From Corynebacterium pygosceleis (lineage in GTDB: Bacteria; Actinomycetota; Actinomycetes; Mycobacteriales; Mycobacteriaceae): a stretch of 64,000 bases of DNA. Made by a program: the position numbers and the translations under genes. Shown in pieces: positions 26,955-35,882 of this stretch (its first letter is position 1; the number at the start of each line of letters is the position of its first letter). Location of the stretch: the NCBI RefSeq assembly GCF_016595275.2, contig NZ_JAENIQ020000002.1, positions 124,001 through 188,000 of the forward strand. Direction: 5' to 3'. A model generated the notes under the pieces. It did no database searches. It was not told the origin of the DNA and was given only the letters and a program-made list of their open reading frames with translations.

Positions 26955-27698
26955 ATGGCCGTCACCGAGATCACCAAACCGTTTCTTCTGCTGAGCACCC
27001 GTCCCGAGGATGAGGCCGCGGACGCCGAATACGATTCGTTCGTCTCGATGATGGAGATCGCACCGGAGTACCTCATCCAGAAACGCGTCGACCGGGAACC
27101 ACTCGGCCCCATCATCCTGGATGACTACTCGGGCATCATCGTCGGGGGCGGGCCGTACAATGCCACGGAGCCGGACAAGTCAGACCACCAGGTGCGCGTC
27201 GAAACCTGCCTCAACACGGTCATCAGGGAATGCATCGAACGGGATTTCCCGCTCTTCGGTGCCTGCTTCGGTGTCGGGATCGTCGGTAGCGTCGCGGGCG
27301 CCGTCATTGACAGGCACTACGGTGAGAAACCCGGTTGCATCACCGTGGACATCACCACGGAAGGGCTCGCCGACCCCATCCTCGACGGAATGCCGCGGCG
27401 TTTTCCCTGCATCGTCGGGCACAAGGAAGCGACCAGGGCGCTCCCTCCCGGGGCGACCCTGCTGGCCCGTGGTGAGGCCTGCCCCGTCCAGATGTACAGG
27501 ATCAAACGACACATCTACGTCACACAGTTCCACCCGGAGCTGGAGATGGACACGTTCCGCGACCGACTCGAGGTCTACCGGGAGGCGGGCTACTACCAAC
27601 CCGAGGAATTCGACTCCATCATGGAGTCCTGTTCCGGACAGGACCTTTCCACGGACAACCGGTTGCTCTGGAACTTCGCCCACCGCTACGCACGATGA
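26955..27698 (+). CDS. Class I glutamine amidotransferase-like protein
   Basis: The 247-residue single-domain protein carries the glutaminase triad: nucleophile Cys104 in FGACFG, and His193 and Glu195 in QFHPELE. It resembles GuaA-N-type stand-alone amidotransferases, not a fused synthetase, and no partner synthetase is adjacent, so the acceptor of ammonia is unknown. A TAATAT hexamer (26941-26946) lies 8 nt before the ATG with no ribosome binding site. The same gene follows acn-acnR in other corynebacteria. Confidence 0.88.
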   Translation: MAVTEITKPFLLLSTRPEDEAADAEYDSFVSMMEIAPEYLIQKRVDREPLGPIILDDYSGIIVGGGPYNATEPDKSDHQVRVETCLNTVIRECIERDFPLFGACFGVGIVGSVAGAVIDRHYGEKPGCITVDITTEGLADPILDGMPRRFPCIVGHKEATRALPPGATLLARGEACPVQMYRIKRHIYVTQFHPELEMDTFRDRLEVYREAGYYQPEEFDSIMESCSGQDLSTDNRLLWNFAHRYAR

Positions 27699-27719
27699 CG
27701 TTCTTCGGGATGTTTCCAC

Positions 27720-28259
27720 CTACGGGCGCATCCCCTCAAGATATCGTCGGGTGATCATCGTCTGCACCGCCCGGGCCACTCCGCCCCCGAGCCTCGTGAT
27801 CCACCGTGCGTGCGCAGAGAAAGCCACGATCCTGCCCCACACCAGTCCGTCGGATCCCAGTACGACCGAGAACGATTCCTCACCACACTCAACATGGCCG
27901 GGAAGCGTTCCGTAGGTCATCGTCGTCGCCGTCGGGCCACTCTCAACGCACAGAATCAGACACGGCGAATCGGTACCGGCGAAACGTACCCTGACGACGT
28001 CATCGACCGTCGCGCCACGCCAGGCACCGACGCCCACTCCGGCCCTTCGATGCGCCCGCCAGTTCAGGAGGCTCCACGCGGCCCTCTCGTAACACTCCCG
28101 ACCTTCACCGAGGAGGGCACTCTCGTCGAGAATGCGCCAGCTGCCGGCATCCGGGCACACCGGCGGGCACTCGCCCGCGACCAGGTGGTGAGTCGAGAGG
28201 ATCAGCTCCGCCGGATAGGTGACCTCATCAGCCCAGCGCTCAAACCGGTCACCGGACAT
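27720..28259 (-). CDS. DUF1990 family protein
   Basis: This protein of about 179 residues fits the DUF1990 family, with conserved segments WSLLNWRAHRRAGVGVGAW, CLILCVESGPTATTMTYGTLPGHVECGEESFSV and a C-terminal ARWITRLGGGVARAVQ helix. It has no membrane segment or signal peptide. Function is unknown. The start is uncertain: ATG28259 is used here, but the frame remains open upstream and a GTG seven codons earlier is possible. It is convergent with the amidotransferase gene, with a 21-nt gap between the stop codons. Confidence 0.75.
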   Translation of the reverse strand: MSGDRFERWADEVTYPAELILSTHHLVAGECPPVCPDAGSWRILDESALLGEGRECYERAAWSLLNWRAHRRAGVGVGAWRGATVDDVVRVRFAGTDSPCLILCVESGPTATTMTYGTLPGHVECGEESFSVVLGSDGLVWGRIVAFSAHARWITRLGGGVARAVQTMITRRYLEGMRP

Positions 28260-28330
28260 TCGCGGGGGGGCACATGGCACCAGGATAGCCTCCGGCCCCC
28301 TGCCTCCGTCGGCGGCACGATCTAGCCCCG

Positions 28331-29962
28331 TCAGGCCAGTTCGACGATCTCCATGTACTCGTCGCTCCACAGATCCTCGGTGCCGTCCGGCAACACGATC
28401 ACACGCTCGGGATCGAGGGCCTGCACGGCACCCGGATCGTGGGTGACCAGGACGACAGCTCCGGTGTAGGTGCCCAGTGCATCGAGGACCTGCTCGCGGG
28501 ACACGGGATCAAGGTTGTTCGTCGGTTCATCGAGAAGGAGGACATTCGCCCGCGAACTCACCAACGCGGCGAGAGCCAACCGGGTCTTCTCACCACCAGA
28601 GAGGGTACCGGCGGGCTGCTCGAGCTGGTCGCCGGAGAACATGAAGGCGCCCAGCAGGCCCCGGAGATCCTGGGCACCGGCATCGGGACAAGCTCTGATC
28701 GTGTTCTCCCAGACCGACGCCTCCGGGTCAATGGTGTCGTGTTCCTGGGCGAAGTAGCCGATCTTCAATCCGTGCCCGGACACGATCCCCCCCTCGCCGT
28801 CGGTACGCTCCACCCCGGCCAGAAGCTTCAGCAGTGTCGTCTTTCCGGCACCGTTGAAGCCCAGGACCACCACCCTCGACCCCCTGTCGATGGCGAGGTC
28901 CACCCCGGCGAACACCTCGAGGGAACCGTACATCTTGGTCAACCCTGTCGCATTCAACGGGGTTTTGCCGCACGGGGCCGGCTCCGGGAACGTGATGTGG
29001 GCGACCTTGTCGGACCGCCTGATCTCGTCGGTGCTGTCGATCATCTTCTCGGCCCGGGCGAGCATCTGCTTCGCGGCTGCTGCCTTCGTCGCCTTCGCTC
29101 CGAGCTTCGCGGCCTGTTTCTTCAGCGCCGACGCCTTCTTCTCGGCGTTCGAACGCTCCCGACGACGACGTGCCTCATCGGTCGCCCGGGCATCGAGGTA
29201 CTTCTTCCACCCCATGTTGTAGACGTCGGCTTCGCCCCGCACGGCGTCGAGGAACCAGATCTTGTTGCAGACCGCATCCAGGAGATCGACGTCGTGGGAG
29301 ATCATGATGAGACCGCCCTCATGTTTGGTGAGGAACTCCCGCAACCACGTGATCGAGTCGGCGTCGAGATGGTTCGTCGGTTCATCGAGAAGAAGAGTCG
29401 TCGCCGATTTACCGGAGCCCGCTGAAGCGGCGAAGAGAATCTGGGCCAGTTCGACCCTGCGTCGTTGGCCACCCGACAGCGTCTTGAGCTTCTGGTCCAG
29501 GATTCTGGCGGGCAGACCCAAGGCGTCACAGATCCTCGCGGCTTCACTCGCGGCCTCATACCCGCCGAGCGTGTGGTATTCCTCCTCGAGACGCGAGTAC
29601 TTGCGGATAGCGGTGTCACGGCGATTGTCGTCGGCCGTGGTCTCCATGATCTCCTGCTGCCGCTCCATCGCCGCCTGAATCCTGTCCAGCCCCCTCGCGG
29701 ACAGGACCCGGTCCCGGGCGGTGACCTCGATGTCTCCCTCACGGGAATCCTGGGGAAGATAACCCACGCTGCCGGAACGGGTGACCTCGCCGGCGTAGGG
29801 CTCAGCTTCACCCGCCAGAATCCGCATCGTCGTCGTTTTGCCCGCACCATTACGACCGACCAGGCCTATGCGGTCCCCGGGCTGCACCCGGAGCTGCTGT
29901 CCCGGGGCGGTGAGCAACGTCCGGGCACCGACACGCACTTCAAGATCACTGGTTACAATCAC
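28331..29962 (-). CDS. ABC-F family ATPase (ribosome-associated, Rv1473-like)
   Basis: The 543-residue protein has two ABC ATPase domains and no membrane segment. Domain 1 has GRNGAGKTT (36-44), LSGGQRRR and LLLDEPTNHLD. Domain 2 has GFNGAGKTT, LSGGEKTR and LLLDEPTNNLD. Between them is the basic Lys/Ala/Arg-rich linker (about 255-320) that reaches into the ribosomal E site in ABC-F proteins. Members act as translation factors or protect ribosomes from antibiotics; the subclass cannot be fixed here. The GTG start lies 8 nt after TACACT (29971-29976) with no ribosome binding site. In mycobacteria the homologue sits at the same place next to acn. Confidence 0.92.
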   Translation of the reverse strand: MIVTSDLEVRVGARTLLTAPGQQLRVQPGDRIGLVGRNGAGKTTTMRILAGEAEPYAGEVTRSGSVGYLPQDSREGDIEVTARDRVLSARGLDRIQAAMERQQEIMETTADDNRRDTAIRKYSRLEEEYHTLGGYEAASEAARICDALGLPARILDQKLKTLSGGQRRRVELAQILFAASAGSGKSATTLLLDEPTNHLDADSITWLREFLTKHEGGLIMISHDVDLLDAVCNKIWFLDAVRGEADVYNMGWKKYLDARATDEARRRRERSNAEKKASALKKQAAKLGAKATKAAAAKQMLARAEKMIDSTDEIRRSDKVAHITFPEPAPCGKTPLNATGLTKMYGSLEVFAGVDLAIDRGSRVVVLGFNGAGKTTLLKLLAGVERTDGEGGIVSGHGLKIGYFAQEHDTIDPEASVWENTIRACPDAGAQDLRGLLGAFMFSGDQLEQPAGTLSGGEKTRLALAALVSSRANVLLLDEPTNNLDPVSREQVLDALGTYTGAVVLVTHDPGAVQALDPERVIVLPDGTEDLWSDEYMEIVELA

Positions 29963-30068
29963 AGCCGGTCAGTGTATCAGTGGCCACCCGAAATCCACCT
30001 CCCGACAAATTCCGGGGACAGCGGAGAGCACAGACACGGTCGCACCCCGGTGGAACAGTGACCTCACC

Positions 30069-31181
30069 ATGAGTTCTTCCGCCGAGAACAGCCCTCGACC
30101 GGACGTCACCCGATTCGACATGATCGTCGTCGGTCTCGGGCCTTCGGGGGCGGCACTCGCGCACAGGGCCTCCCTGCGGGGGTGGGACGTTCTCGGCGTT
30201 GATCCTCAACCCGTGTGGCGCAACACCTACGGCCTGTTCACCGACGAGTTACCCGACTGGCTGCCCGATCCCCCGGTCGAGAGCCTTTCCACACCATCGG
30301 TCATCGGCGAATCCGAACATCACCCCGACCGGGAATACGCGATCCTGGACAATGACGCACTCCGCCGCCGCTTCCTCACCTTCCCCACGATCATTGGAGC
30401 CGCGGCTGAGGTCGGCAGAAGACGTGTCCGGGTCAACAACCGGACTCATGTCGCCGACATCGTCGTTGACGCGCGCGGTGCAACGGAGACGGAGGGCCCG
30501 GTTCAACAGGCGTACGGGGTCGTCCTCCACGACGAGGCCGCCCCGGTGTGGATGGATCTCCGGCCCCTGGAACACGGCACAACCCCGACCTTCCACTATC
30601 AAATCCCGGTGCGTGGGGGGATGCTGCACGAGGAAACCAGTCTCGTCCATCAGGGCCCGTTACCCTGGGAGGTTCTACGGAACGCCCTCAGGCAGCGTAT
30701 CGGTGACCACCCCGACGCCGAGGTCATCGCTTCAGAGAAGGTCCTCTTCCCGATGAACGCGCCGGCGGACATCGATCCGACCGGCCCCGTTCCTTTCGGT
30801 GCGAGAGCGGGATTCATCAACCCGATCTCTGGTTTCTCCGTCGCGACATCCCTCGAACTCACGGATCCCACACTCGATACCCTGAGCTCGATCATCCGTG
30901 GCGGGACACAACACCGGCTACCGTGGATGACCCCCCGGTACCGGGCGGATCGACGGTTGCTCTCCATCGGACAGCAGGTACTCCTCGAACTGGATCCCGA
31001 TGAACTACCGCTCTTCCTCGAAAAGGTTTTCACCCTGTCGAGGACGGAACAGAAACGCTTCCTGCATCTGGGTGACCCGGTCGGAACGATGCGGGGCATG
31101 TTACGGATATTCCTCGCCTGTGACCGACACCTTCAGCGGAAGATAATCCGGGCCGTTGTCTCCCGGAGTCAGCGGTCATGA
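30069..31181 (+). CDS. Lycopene cyclase-like FAD-dependent protein
   Basis: This 370-residue protein has an N-terminal dinucleotide-binding motif GLGPSG (22-27) and the CrtL/CrtY-type pattern. PVWRNTYGLFTDEL follows the FAD site, then YAILDNDALRRRFL, DARGA and QQAYGVVLHD with WMDLR, and the GGMLHEETSLV region. Lycopene cyclases form the beta-ionone rings of carotenoids. No other carotenoid gene lies in the window, and corynebacteria usually use the unrelated small CrtYe/CrtYf cyclases, so activity on lycopene is likely but not certain. The start has no good ribosome binding site and is moderately sure. It is divergent from the ABC-F gene. Confidence 0.8.
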   Translation: MSSSAENSPRPDVTRFDMIVVGLGPSGAALAHRASLRGWDVLGVDPQPVWRNTYGLFTDELPDWLPDPPVESLSTPSVIGESEHHPDREYAILDNDALRRRFLTFPTIIGAAAEVGRRRVRVNNRTHVADIVVDARGATETEGPVQQAYGVVLHDEAAPVWMDLRPLEHGTTPTFHYQIPVRGGMLHEETSLVHQGPLPWEVLRNALRQRIGDHPDAEVIASEKVLFPMNAPADIDPTGPVPFGARAGFINPISGFSVATSLELTDPTLDTLSSIIRGGTQHRLPWMTPRYRADRRLLSIGQQVLLELDPDELPLFLEKVFTLSRTEQKRFLHLGDPVGTMRGMLRIFLACDRHLQRKIIRAVVSRSQRS

Positions 31182-31212
31182 CCCCGGGAACATCGGCAGG
31201 GCAGCTGCGCCC

Positions 31213-31785
31213 CTAGCTGCTCCCGGCGAACAAGGAACGGAACCACGCGATGATCGCCTGGAACATGCTCCCGACACCACCGGACATCGGGGGTTCATCA
31301 ACGTCGTCAGCCGCATAGTGGATCTCGGCGTGCGCATCGGAGACGTAGGTCAGACCACCTTCCTCGACATGCATCGGAAGGCTCGCGGTGATCATTCCCC
31401 CACCCGGCTTCGGTGTGAACACCACACCGGCTTCGAAGTTTGAGTCAACCACAGCTGTTCTCTCGACGCCGTCGATGGTGAACGTCACCGTTTCCCCCAC
31501 GGTCCCGAACATCTCGGGATGGGTACTGATCCGCGCCGTGACACGCATCTGGGCGGAGTCCGCGATCTCTGAGACGGTGAGGTTCATCTCACGGGCGATC
31601 ATCACGGGGTCGACCGGATGCGGATGATCGCAGTTCTGCGGCTGAGCCACCTGGGGATCTGTAGTGATGATGCACGGATTCTCGGGCGTGGGGATCTGTA
31701 CCGCAACGGCCGAGGTCCCGGCAAACGCCAGACACGACGCTACGGTGACGGAAGCGAAAAAACCTCTTGTGAACCGATTTCCCAT
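31213..31785 (-). CDS. Small secreted protein with Ig-like region and aromatic C-terminal tail
   Basis: I do not recognise this 190-residue protein. It has a signal peptide (1-28, ending SAVAV) and two Cys residues (38 and 52) that could form a disulfide. Residues 75-145 look like an Ig-like beta sandwich (RVTARISTHPEMFGTVGETVTFTIDG). An acidic linker leads to the hydrophobic tail SMFQAIIAWFRSLFAGSS. AGGAG lies 8 nt before the ATG. The TATATT -10 candidate is at 31893-31898. It lies just downstream of the sialidase on the same strand but has its own promoter. Similar Ig-like strands occur in the sialidase, so a shared surface role is possible. Confidence 0.75.
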   Translation of the reverse strand: MGNRFTRGFFASVTVASCLAFAGTSAVAVQIPTPENPCIITTDPQVAQPQNCDHPHPVDPVMIAREMNLTVSEIADSAQMRVTARISTHPEMFGTVGETVTFTIDGVERTAVVDSNFEAGVVFTPKPGGGMITASLPMHVEEGGLTYVSDAHAEIHYAADDVDEPPMSGGVGSMFQAIIAWFRSLFAGSS

Positions 31786-32131
31786 GGAATGACTCCTCTG
31801 TGTTCAGACGGTTGGTGGGACACCTGCAGCTTATCTGCTTTTCCGGTCGGAGGTCGGAGGAAAACGGCAAACACATTTGACTTACATCCAAGAATATAAC
31901 CTGCCTGACATGGCATGAATGCCATACACACCGTCCTCCACGCACCGAAGGACCCATCGGTGATTGCGGACGGTCGACACCGGACTCCGGAAATGCGGAA
32001 CTCCGGAAGAGACCACCTACTCCCCGAACACAGAGAAGGCCCCCGGATCCTGGTTCTCACCATTTTCCGGGGGCATCTCCTCAACCGCGGCCGACTCTTC
32101 CCGTCAGGGAATCCCTCGGCATACCCTCACA
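31786..32131. other. Intergenic region: promoter of the small secreted protein and end of the sialidase transcript
   Basis: No gene is seen in 346 nt. The left part is AT-rich and holds a minus-strand TATATT -10 candidate at 31893-31898. The right part holds the hairpin listed separately. Confidence 0.5.
32039..32074 (-). terminator. Hairpin downstream of the sialidase gene
   Basis: Nine-bp arms (32039-32047 and 32066-32074) with an 18-nt loop. On the minus strand the stem is followed by CTTCTCTGT, a weak T-rich tail. Confidence 0.5.
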
Positions 32132-35100
32132 TCAGCGGCCGATGAGGTTGAACAACCAGTTGAAGTTGCCCAACTCGTAGAACCACGGCAGGTACCGGAT
32201 CAGCGCGGCAATGCCGCTGATGACCGCCACAGCCGCTCCCACACCCACCGCTCCGGCGACAATGGCGTTCTCATTACCGCCATCGTCCGGGGTCTCGGTC
32301 GGTGTCGCTGTGACCGTCACCGTTACCGGTGCACTCGTCTCGACGACGGTCTCCGTGACCGGGGCTGCCGTACTGGTTTCAGTGACGGTGGCCGTCGACG
32401 GCGCGGGGGTGATCGTCTCGGTGACCGGGTCCTGCGTCTCCGTGACAACCTCCGTCACCGGATCAGGCGTCGACGTCACCGTCTCAGTGACCGGCTCCTG
32501 CGTCTCCGTGACCGTTATCGGCTCCGGGGTCTCGGTTATCGTCACCATTTCAGTTTCGGTCGCCGTAGCGGTGACAGTCACCGGGGCCGGGACCTGTGTC
32601 GTGGTTTCCGTTGAAGTGACCGGGTCCGGAGTCTCAGTCACCGTAGTTGTCGAGGTCTCGGTCAAAGGATCGGGCGTCTCGGTAACCGTCGTCGTGGACG
32701 TCTCGGTGACCGGATCCGGGGCCTCAGTCACCGTGGAGGTGACCGGATCCGGGGTCTCCGTGACGGTCGTGGCCGGCTCGGTCGTTGTCGTGGTGGAGGT
32801 GACCGTGGTTGTGACGGTGCTCGTCACCGTCTCCGGTGGTTCCGGTGAGGGCACCGGCAGGACGTTGAAGGATCCGGTGTCGGAAGCAGCAGGATAGTCT
32901 GTCGTACTGTCGGAGGATTCCTCAATTGCGGCGGACACATTGACGTTGCGCTCGGGGCCGCCGGTCGCGATCGAATCCACGGTGTACCGGACGACCGCGA
33001 GGCCATCCATGTTGGTGGTGGACTCCGCGACGGTCTCACCGTCGACACTGAAGACGACCGGGATTCCTGCGACGGTGCCGTCGGGTCCGGAGACGCGGGC
33101 CGACAGCGGGATGGAACGGGGCTGTCCATCGGATACGATGTCGGGCTGTTCCCCGAGCGTGACGGTGCGCTCGACGACCGGGCGATCCTCGGGGGTGACC
33201 GTCGCCGACCCCTGAGCGTCTCTGCTGAGAAGCTGGACACCCGGAGCTGCGGTCGCGACGAGTCGCGCACGGAGCTGGTGGGTGACGCTGTCGGAGCCAC
33301 TGGGGACATTCGGCACGGTGAACGGAATGGAGGCGGTGCCTTCAGCGGTGACGTCGGCCTCCCCCGCTTTGACGGTGTCAACGTAGAGCGCGATACGGGC
33401 GTCTTCTGGGATCTCCGCGTCCTCCTCCCGCATCTCAACCGTGACTACAGCGGTGAAATCGACGGGTCCTCCGGTCGCCTGGACGGGTGCGATCGGTTCG
33501 ATCGAGAGGTCTGCGTGGTTCTCGGTGATCTGACCCTCATCACCGAAGGTGACGCGGGGAAGGGTCATGGTGATGATCTTGTACGGATCCCCTCCGTGCC
33601 CGGGCCGGCCGATACGCCAGGAAACGGTGGGCTCATAGTATCCGCGCTGAATGTCTTCCCCGGTCACGGTGTGCTCGGGGAAACCGCAGTCCGCGACGGT
33701 GTTTCCGTTGAACCTGTTCCACCGACAGCTCTTATGCGGGGAGGTGTCGGGGTCGAAGAGCTCGAGTTCACCGGACGGGAGGACCCCGACCGGTGTCGGA
33801 TGAGGGTTGTCGACCCGGAAGTTGTAGTGGATCTTGCTTCCCTCGACGAAGTCTTCACCCGGGTTCTTCACGGATGCCGTGATGGAAACGTCTCCGGCGC
33901 TGAGTACATGCCCGTCAACGACCTCGATGCTGAAGGTGTCCTGCTTCACCACGCCTGCGTCGTCGATGCGGAGTGTTCCCTCAACGGTGCCGTTGGGTGC
34001 GTCGGCAGGAGCGGTGACCTCGAAGGAAACCTCCTGCGTATCGCCTGCCGCCACTGTGACGTTCGGCGCCTCTCCCGTCCAACCGGCGGGTAGAACGATC
34101 TCGAGGGGCCGATCGACGATGTCGTCACCGAGGGTGTTGGTGACGGTCCCCGTGACTGTGACGGTCTCACCGGGACGGACCTGGGAGGCTTCCGTCTGGA
34201 TGTCCAGACAGGAGGCTCCGAGCCATTCCAGGTTGAACCGCGAGAAATGGATGTTGTTGTGGGGGCCGTGATTGTGTTCCTCGAAGAGAAGTCCGATGTT
34301 GCCGTCGGGAAGCGTCGCCATCGAGGTGTACTGGATGTTTCCGGCTCTGAAAGACCGGGACACCGGCCACGTCTTGCCGTCGTCGCAGCTCAACCGAATG
34401 GTTCCGTTGCTGCGGGAACTGGTCGAGGCGGTGTTGCTGAACAGGAGTGCCTTCGCTTTGGGGGACCCCTCCGGGGCGTTCGGGAACAATCTGATCAGGG
34501 AGGCGTTGTTGTGCGGATCCGGTAGTGAATGATCGAGATAGGGCTCGGTCCAGGTGACACCACCATCGTGGCTGAAACTGATTTTCCTGGCCTGCTCCCC
34601 GCCCGCGGAGGAACGCGAGTTGTCCATGAGCGTTCCGTCGGAGAGCTCGATGATCTTGTTCTCGTCCATGCCGGTACCGAAGGGGTGTCCGGCGTACCAG
34701 GTCTGACCATGATCATCGGAGAGCCAGGCGATGGCCTTGAACTGACCTGATGTCGTGACGACCATCGCAGGTTGCACGAGACGGCCCGCATGTGCGCCGT
34801 ACTGCAGCTGAATTCCGTTTCCGGAGGTGGCGAAACGTCCACGCCAAGCATTGTCGCCGGTGACGGAGTGGGTGATGACATTGTCGTCGTCCCAGGTCAC
34901 ACCGTTGTCGGAGCTCTTCGCGTAGGCGGCGTGGAGAACATTCCGATCGTTGGGGTCCGTCCCGAGCCGGGAGTTCCGGATACCGGCGTCGAAACTCTTG
35001 ACGTGGAAGTTGAAGACATCGCCGGTGTGATAGTCGACCAGAACCGACGGATCGGAGAATCCGTACTTCGGCGCATTCACCTGGCCGGCCGCGACAGCCT

Positions 35101-35461
35101 GGGGCGCGGTCCACGAGAGGCCGTTGTCGTCGGACCGGCGTTGAACGACGGTGTTCGCCTGAGGCGCGTCGGCGCATCCCCCCGGCCGACCGTCCCACGA
35201 CGCGAGTACCGTACCGTCCTTCGCCACCCCGAGCGAGGGGATCCGGTAGCAGTCGTAACCGTCCTCCCCTCCGACGGCGAGAACCTCATCGGTGAAGAAC
35301 GCTTCACCGTTCAGGTCGTCGTTTGCGTCAAATCCCGCCGGCCCCGCTGTGTTCTCGGTGGCGGAGGCTTCAGGTAGTCCCGGAGGTGAGAGCACTCCAC
35401 CCATCACGGCGAGGATGCTGAACACCCCCAACACTGTCTTTCGTCGATTCAGAATCTTCAT
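32132..35461 (-). CDS. Exported exo-alpha-sialidase (GH33) on a Thr/Pro stalk with C-terminal membrane segment
   Basis: The 1109-residue precursor starts at ATG35461 with GGGAG six nt upstream. A signal peptide (1-36) leads into a GH33 propeller (about 50-420) with the arginine motif YRIPSL (Arg73) and five Asp-boxes (SDDNGLSW, SSDNGVTW, SDDHGQTW, SHDGGVTW, SCDDGKTW). Then come an NEW3-like domain and further Ig-like domains (about 420-870), a Thr/Glu/Pro repeat stalk (872-1062), a transmembrane helix (1066-1088) and an aromatic tail. There is no LPxTG motif. The enzyme should release sialic acid from host glycoconjugates at the cell surface, which suggests an animal-associated lifestyle. No sialic acid uptake genes are nearby. 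Confidence 0.93.
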   Translation of the reverse strand: MKILNRRKTVLGVFSILAVMGGVLSPPGLPEASATENTAGPAGFDANDDLNGEAFFTDEVLAVGGEDGYDCYRIPSLGVAKDGTVLASWDGRPGGCADAPQANTVVQRRSDDNGLSWTAPQAVAAGQVNAPKYGFSDPSVLVDYHTGDVFNFHVKSFDAGIRNSRLGTDPNDRNVLHAAYAKSSDNGVTWDDDNVITHSVTGDNAWRGRFATSGNGIQLQYGAHAGRLVQPAMVVTTSGQFKAIAWLSDDHGQTWYAGHPFGTGMDENKIIELSDGTLMDNSRSSAGGEQARKISFSHDGGVTWTEPYLDHSLPDPHNNASLIRLFPNAPEGSPKAKALLFSNTASTSSRSNGTIRLSCDDGKTWPVSRSFRAGNIQYTSMATLPDGNIGLLFEEHNHGPHNNIHFSRFNLEWLGASCLDIQTEASQVRPGETVTVTGTVTNTLGDDIVDRPLEIVLPAGWTGEAPNVTVAAGDTQEVSFEVTAPADAPNGTVEGTLRIDDAGVVKQDTFSIEVVDGHVLSAGDVSITASVKNPGEDFVEGSKIHYNFRVDNPHPTPVGVLPSGELELFDPDTSPHKSCRWNRFNGNTVADCGFPEHTVTGEDIQRGYYEPTVSWRIGRPGHGGDPYKIITMTLPRVTFGDEGQITENHADLSIEPIAPVQATGGPVDFTAVVTVEMREEDAEIPEDARIALYVDTVKAGEADVTAEGTASIPFTVPNVPSGSDSVTHQLRARLVATAAPGVQLLSRDAQGSATVTPEDRPVVERTVTLGEQPDIVSDGQPRSIPLSARVSGPDGTVAGIPVVFSVDGETVAESTTNMDGLAVVRYTVDSIATGGPERNVNVSAAIEESSDSTTDYPAASDTGSFNVLPVPSPEPPETVTSTVTTTVTSTTTTTEPATTVTETPDPVTSTVTEAPDPVTETSTTTVTETPDPLTETSTTTVTETPDPVTSTETTTQVPAPVTVTATATETEMVTITETPEPITVTETQEPVTETVTSTPDPVTEVVTETQDPVTETITPAPSTATVTETSTAAPVTETVVETSAPVTVTVTATPTETPDDGGNENAIVAGAVGVGAAVAVISGIAALIRYLPWFYELGNFNWLFNLIGR
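32276..32848 (-). repeat. Degenerate repeats encoding the Thr/Pro stalk of the sialidase
   Basis: About 190 codons built from variants of VTETPDPVT and runs of Thr. Units are 9-20 residues long and not identical. The arrangement suggests past slippage, and length may vary between strains. Confidence 0.85.
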
Positions 35462-35814
35462 CGATACTCCCGGATCTCGTGGTCGGATGAACATGCCCCT
35501 CAAACATGTCGCCGGTCACATGGCGGCGAAAGTGTAGCGAAGGTCACGCATGTTAGGAGTGTAGAGGATCTGAGTTACGTTTGGAGATTTTCCAGTCTCA
35601 TGTCCTACAAGAATGAAAAACGGGTACCCCCGTTGGGGTTGGAGTTATGCGGTGTGATTTGTGGTGCACCCCATCGGAAGGCCGAGGTCCGAGACTCCAA
35701 TTCGGGAAAATCGGGGACAAACACCCGGAAGAATGGCGGAAGACACATGTGGACCATCGAATCAGTCGAGGGCCTGCACGTCAGAACATCCGTGGCAAGA
35801 CCGGTTAGATACGG
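35462..35814. other. AT-richer upstream region of the sialidase gene
   Basis: No gene is supported here. Two minus-strand TACACT hexamers (35531-35536 and 35558-35563) are candidate -10 elements for the sialidase. The stretch is visibly less GC-rich than the window average and contains two copies of AACATG near 35492 and 35506. Confidence 0.45.
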
Positions 35815-35847
35815 AAAAGCGCCGCCCCCGAAATCAGGAACGGCGCC
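35815..35847 (-). terminator. Rho-independent terminator of the suf operon
   Basis: On the minus strand GCGCCG pairs with CGGCGC (35841-35846 with 35819-35824) and is followed directly by TTTT. It lies 36 nt beyond the sufT stop codon. Confidence 0.75.
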
Positions 35848-35882
35848 AACCTGTCAGACATGTTTTGTTCGGCTATGCATCC

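Noticed and set aside
32211-32897. Val/Ser/Thr-rich 228-codon frame on the plus strand over the sialidase stalk
   Set aside because: It is the antisense reading of the Thr/Pro repeat and has no start signals; the sialidase frame is clearly the coding one.
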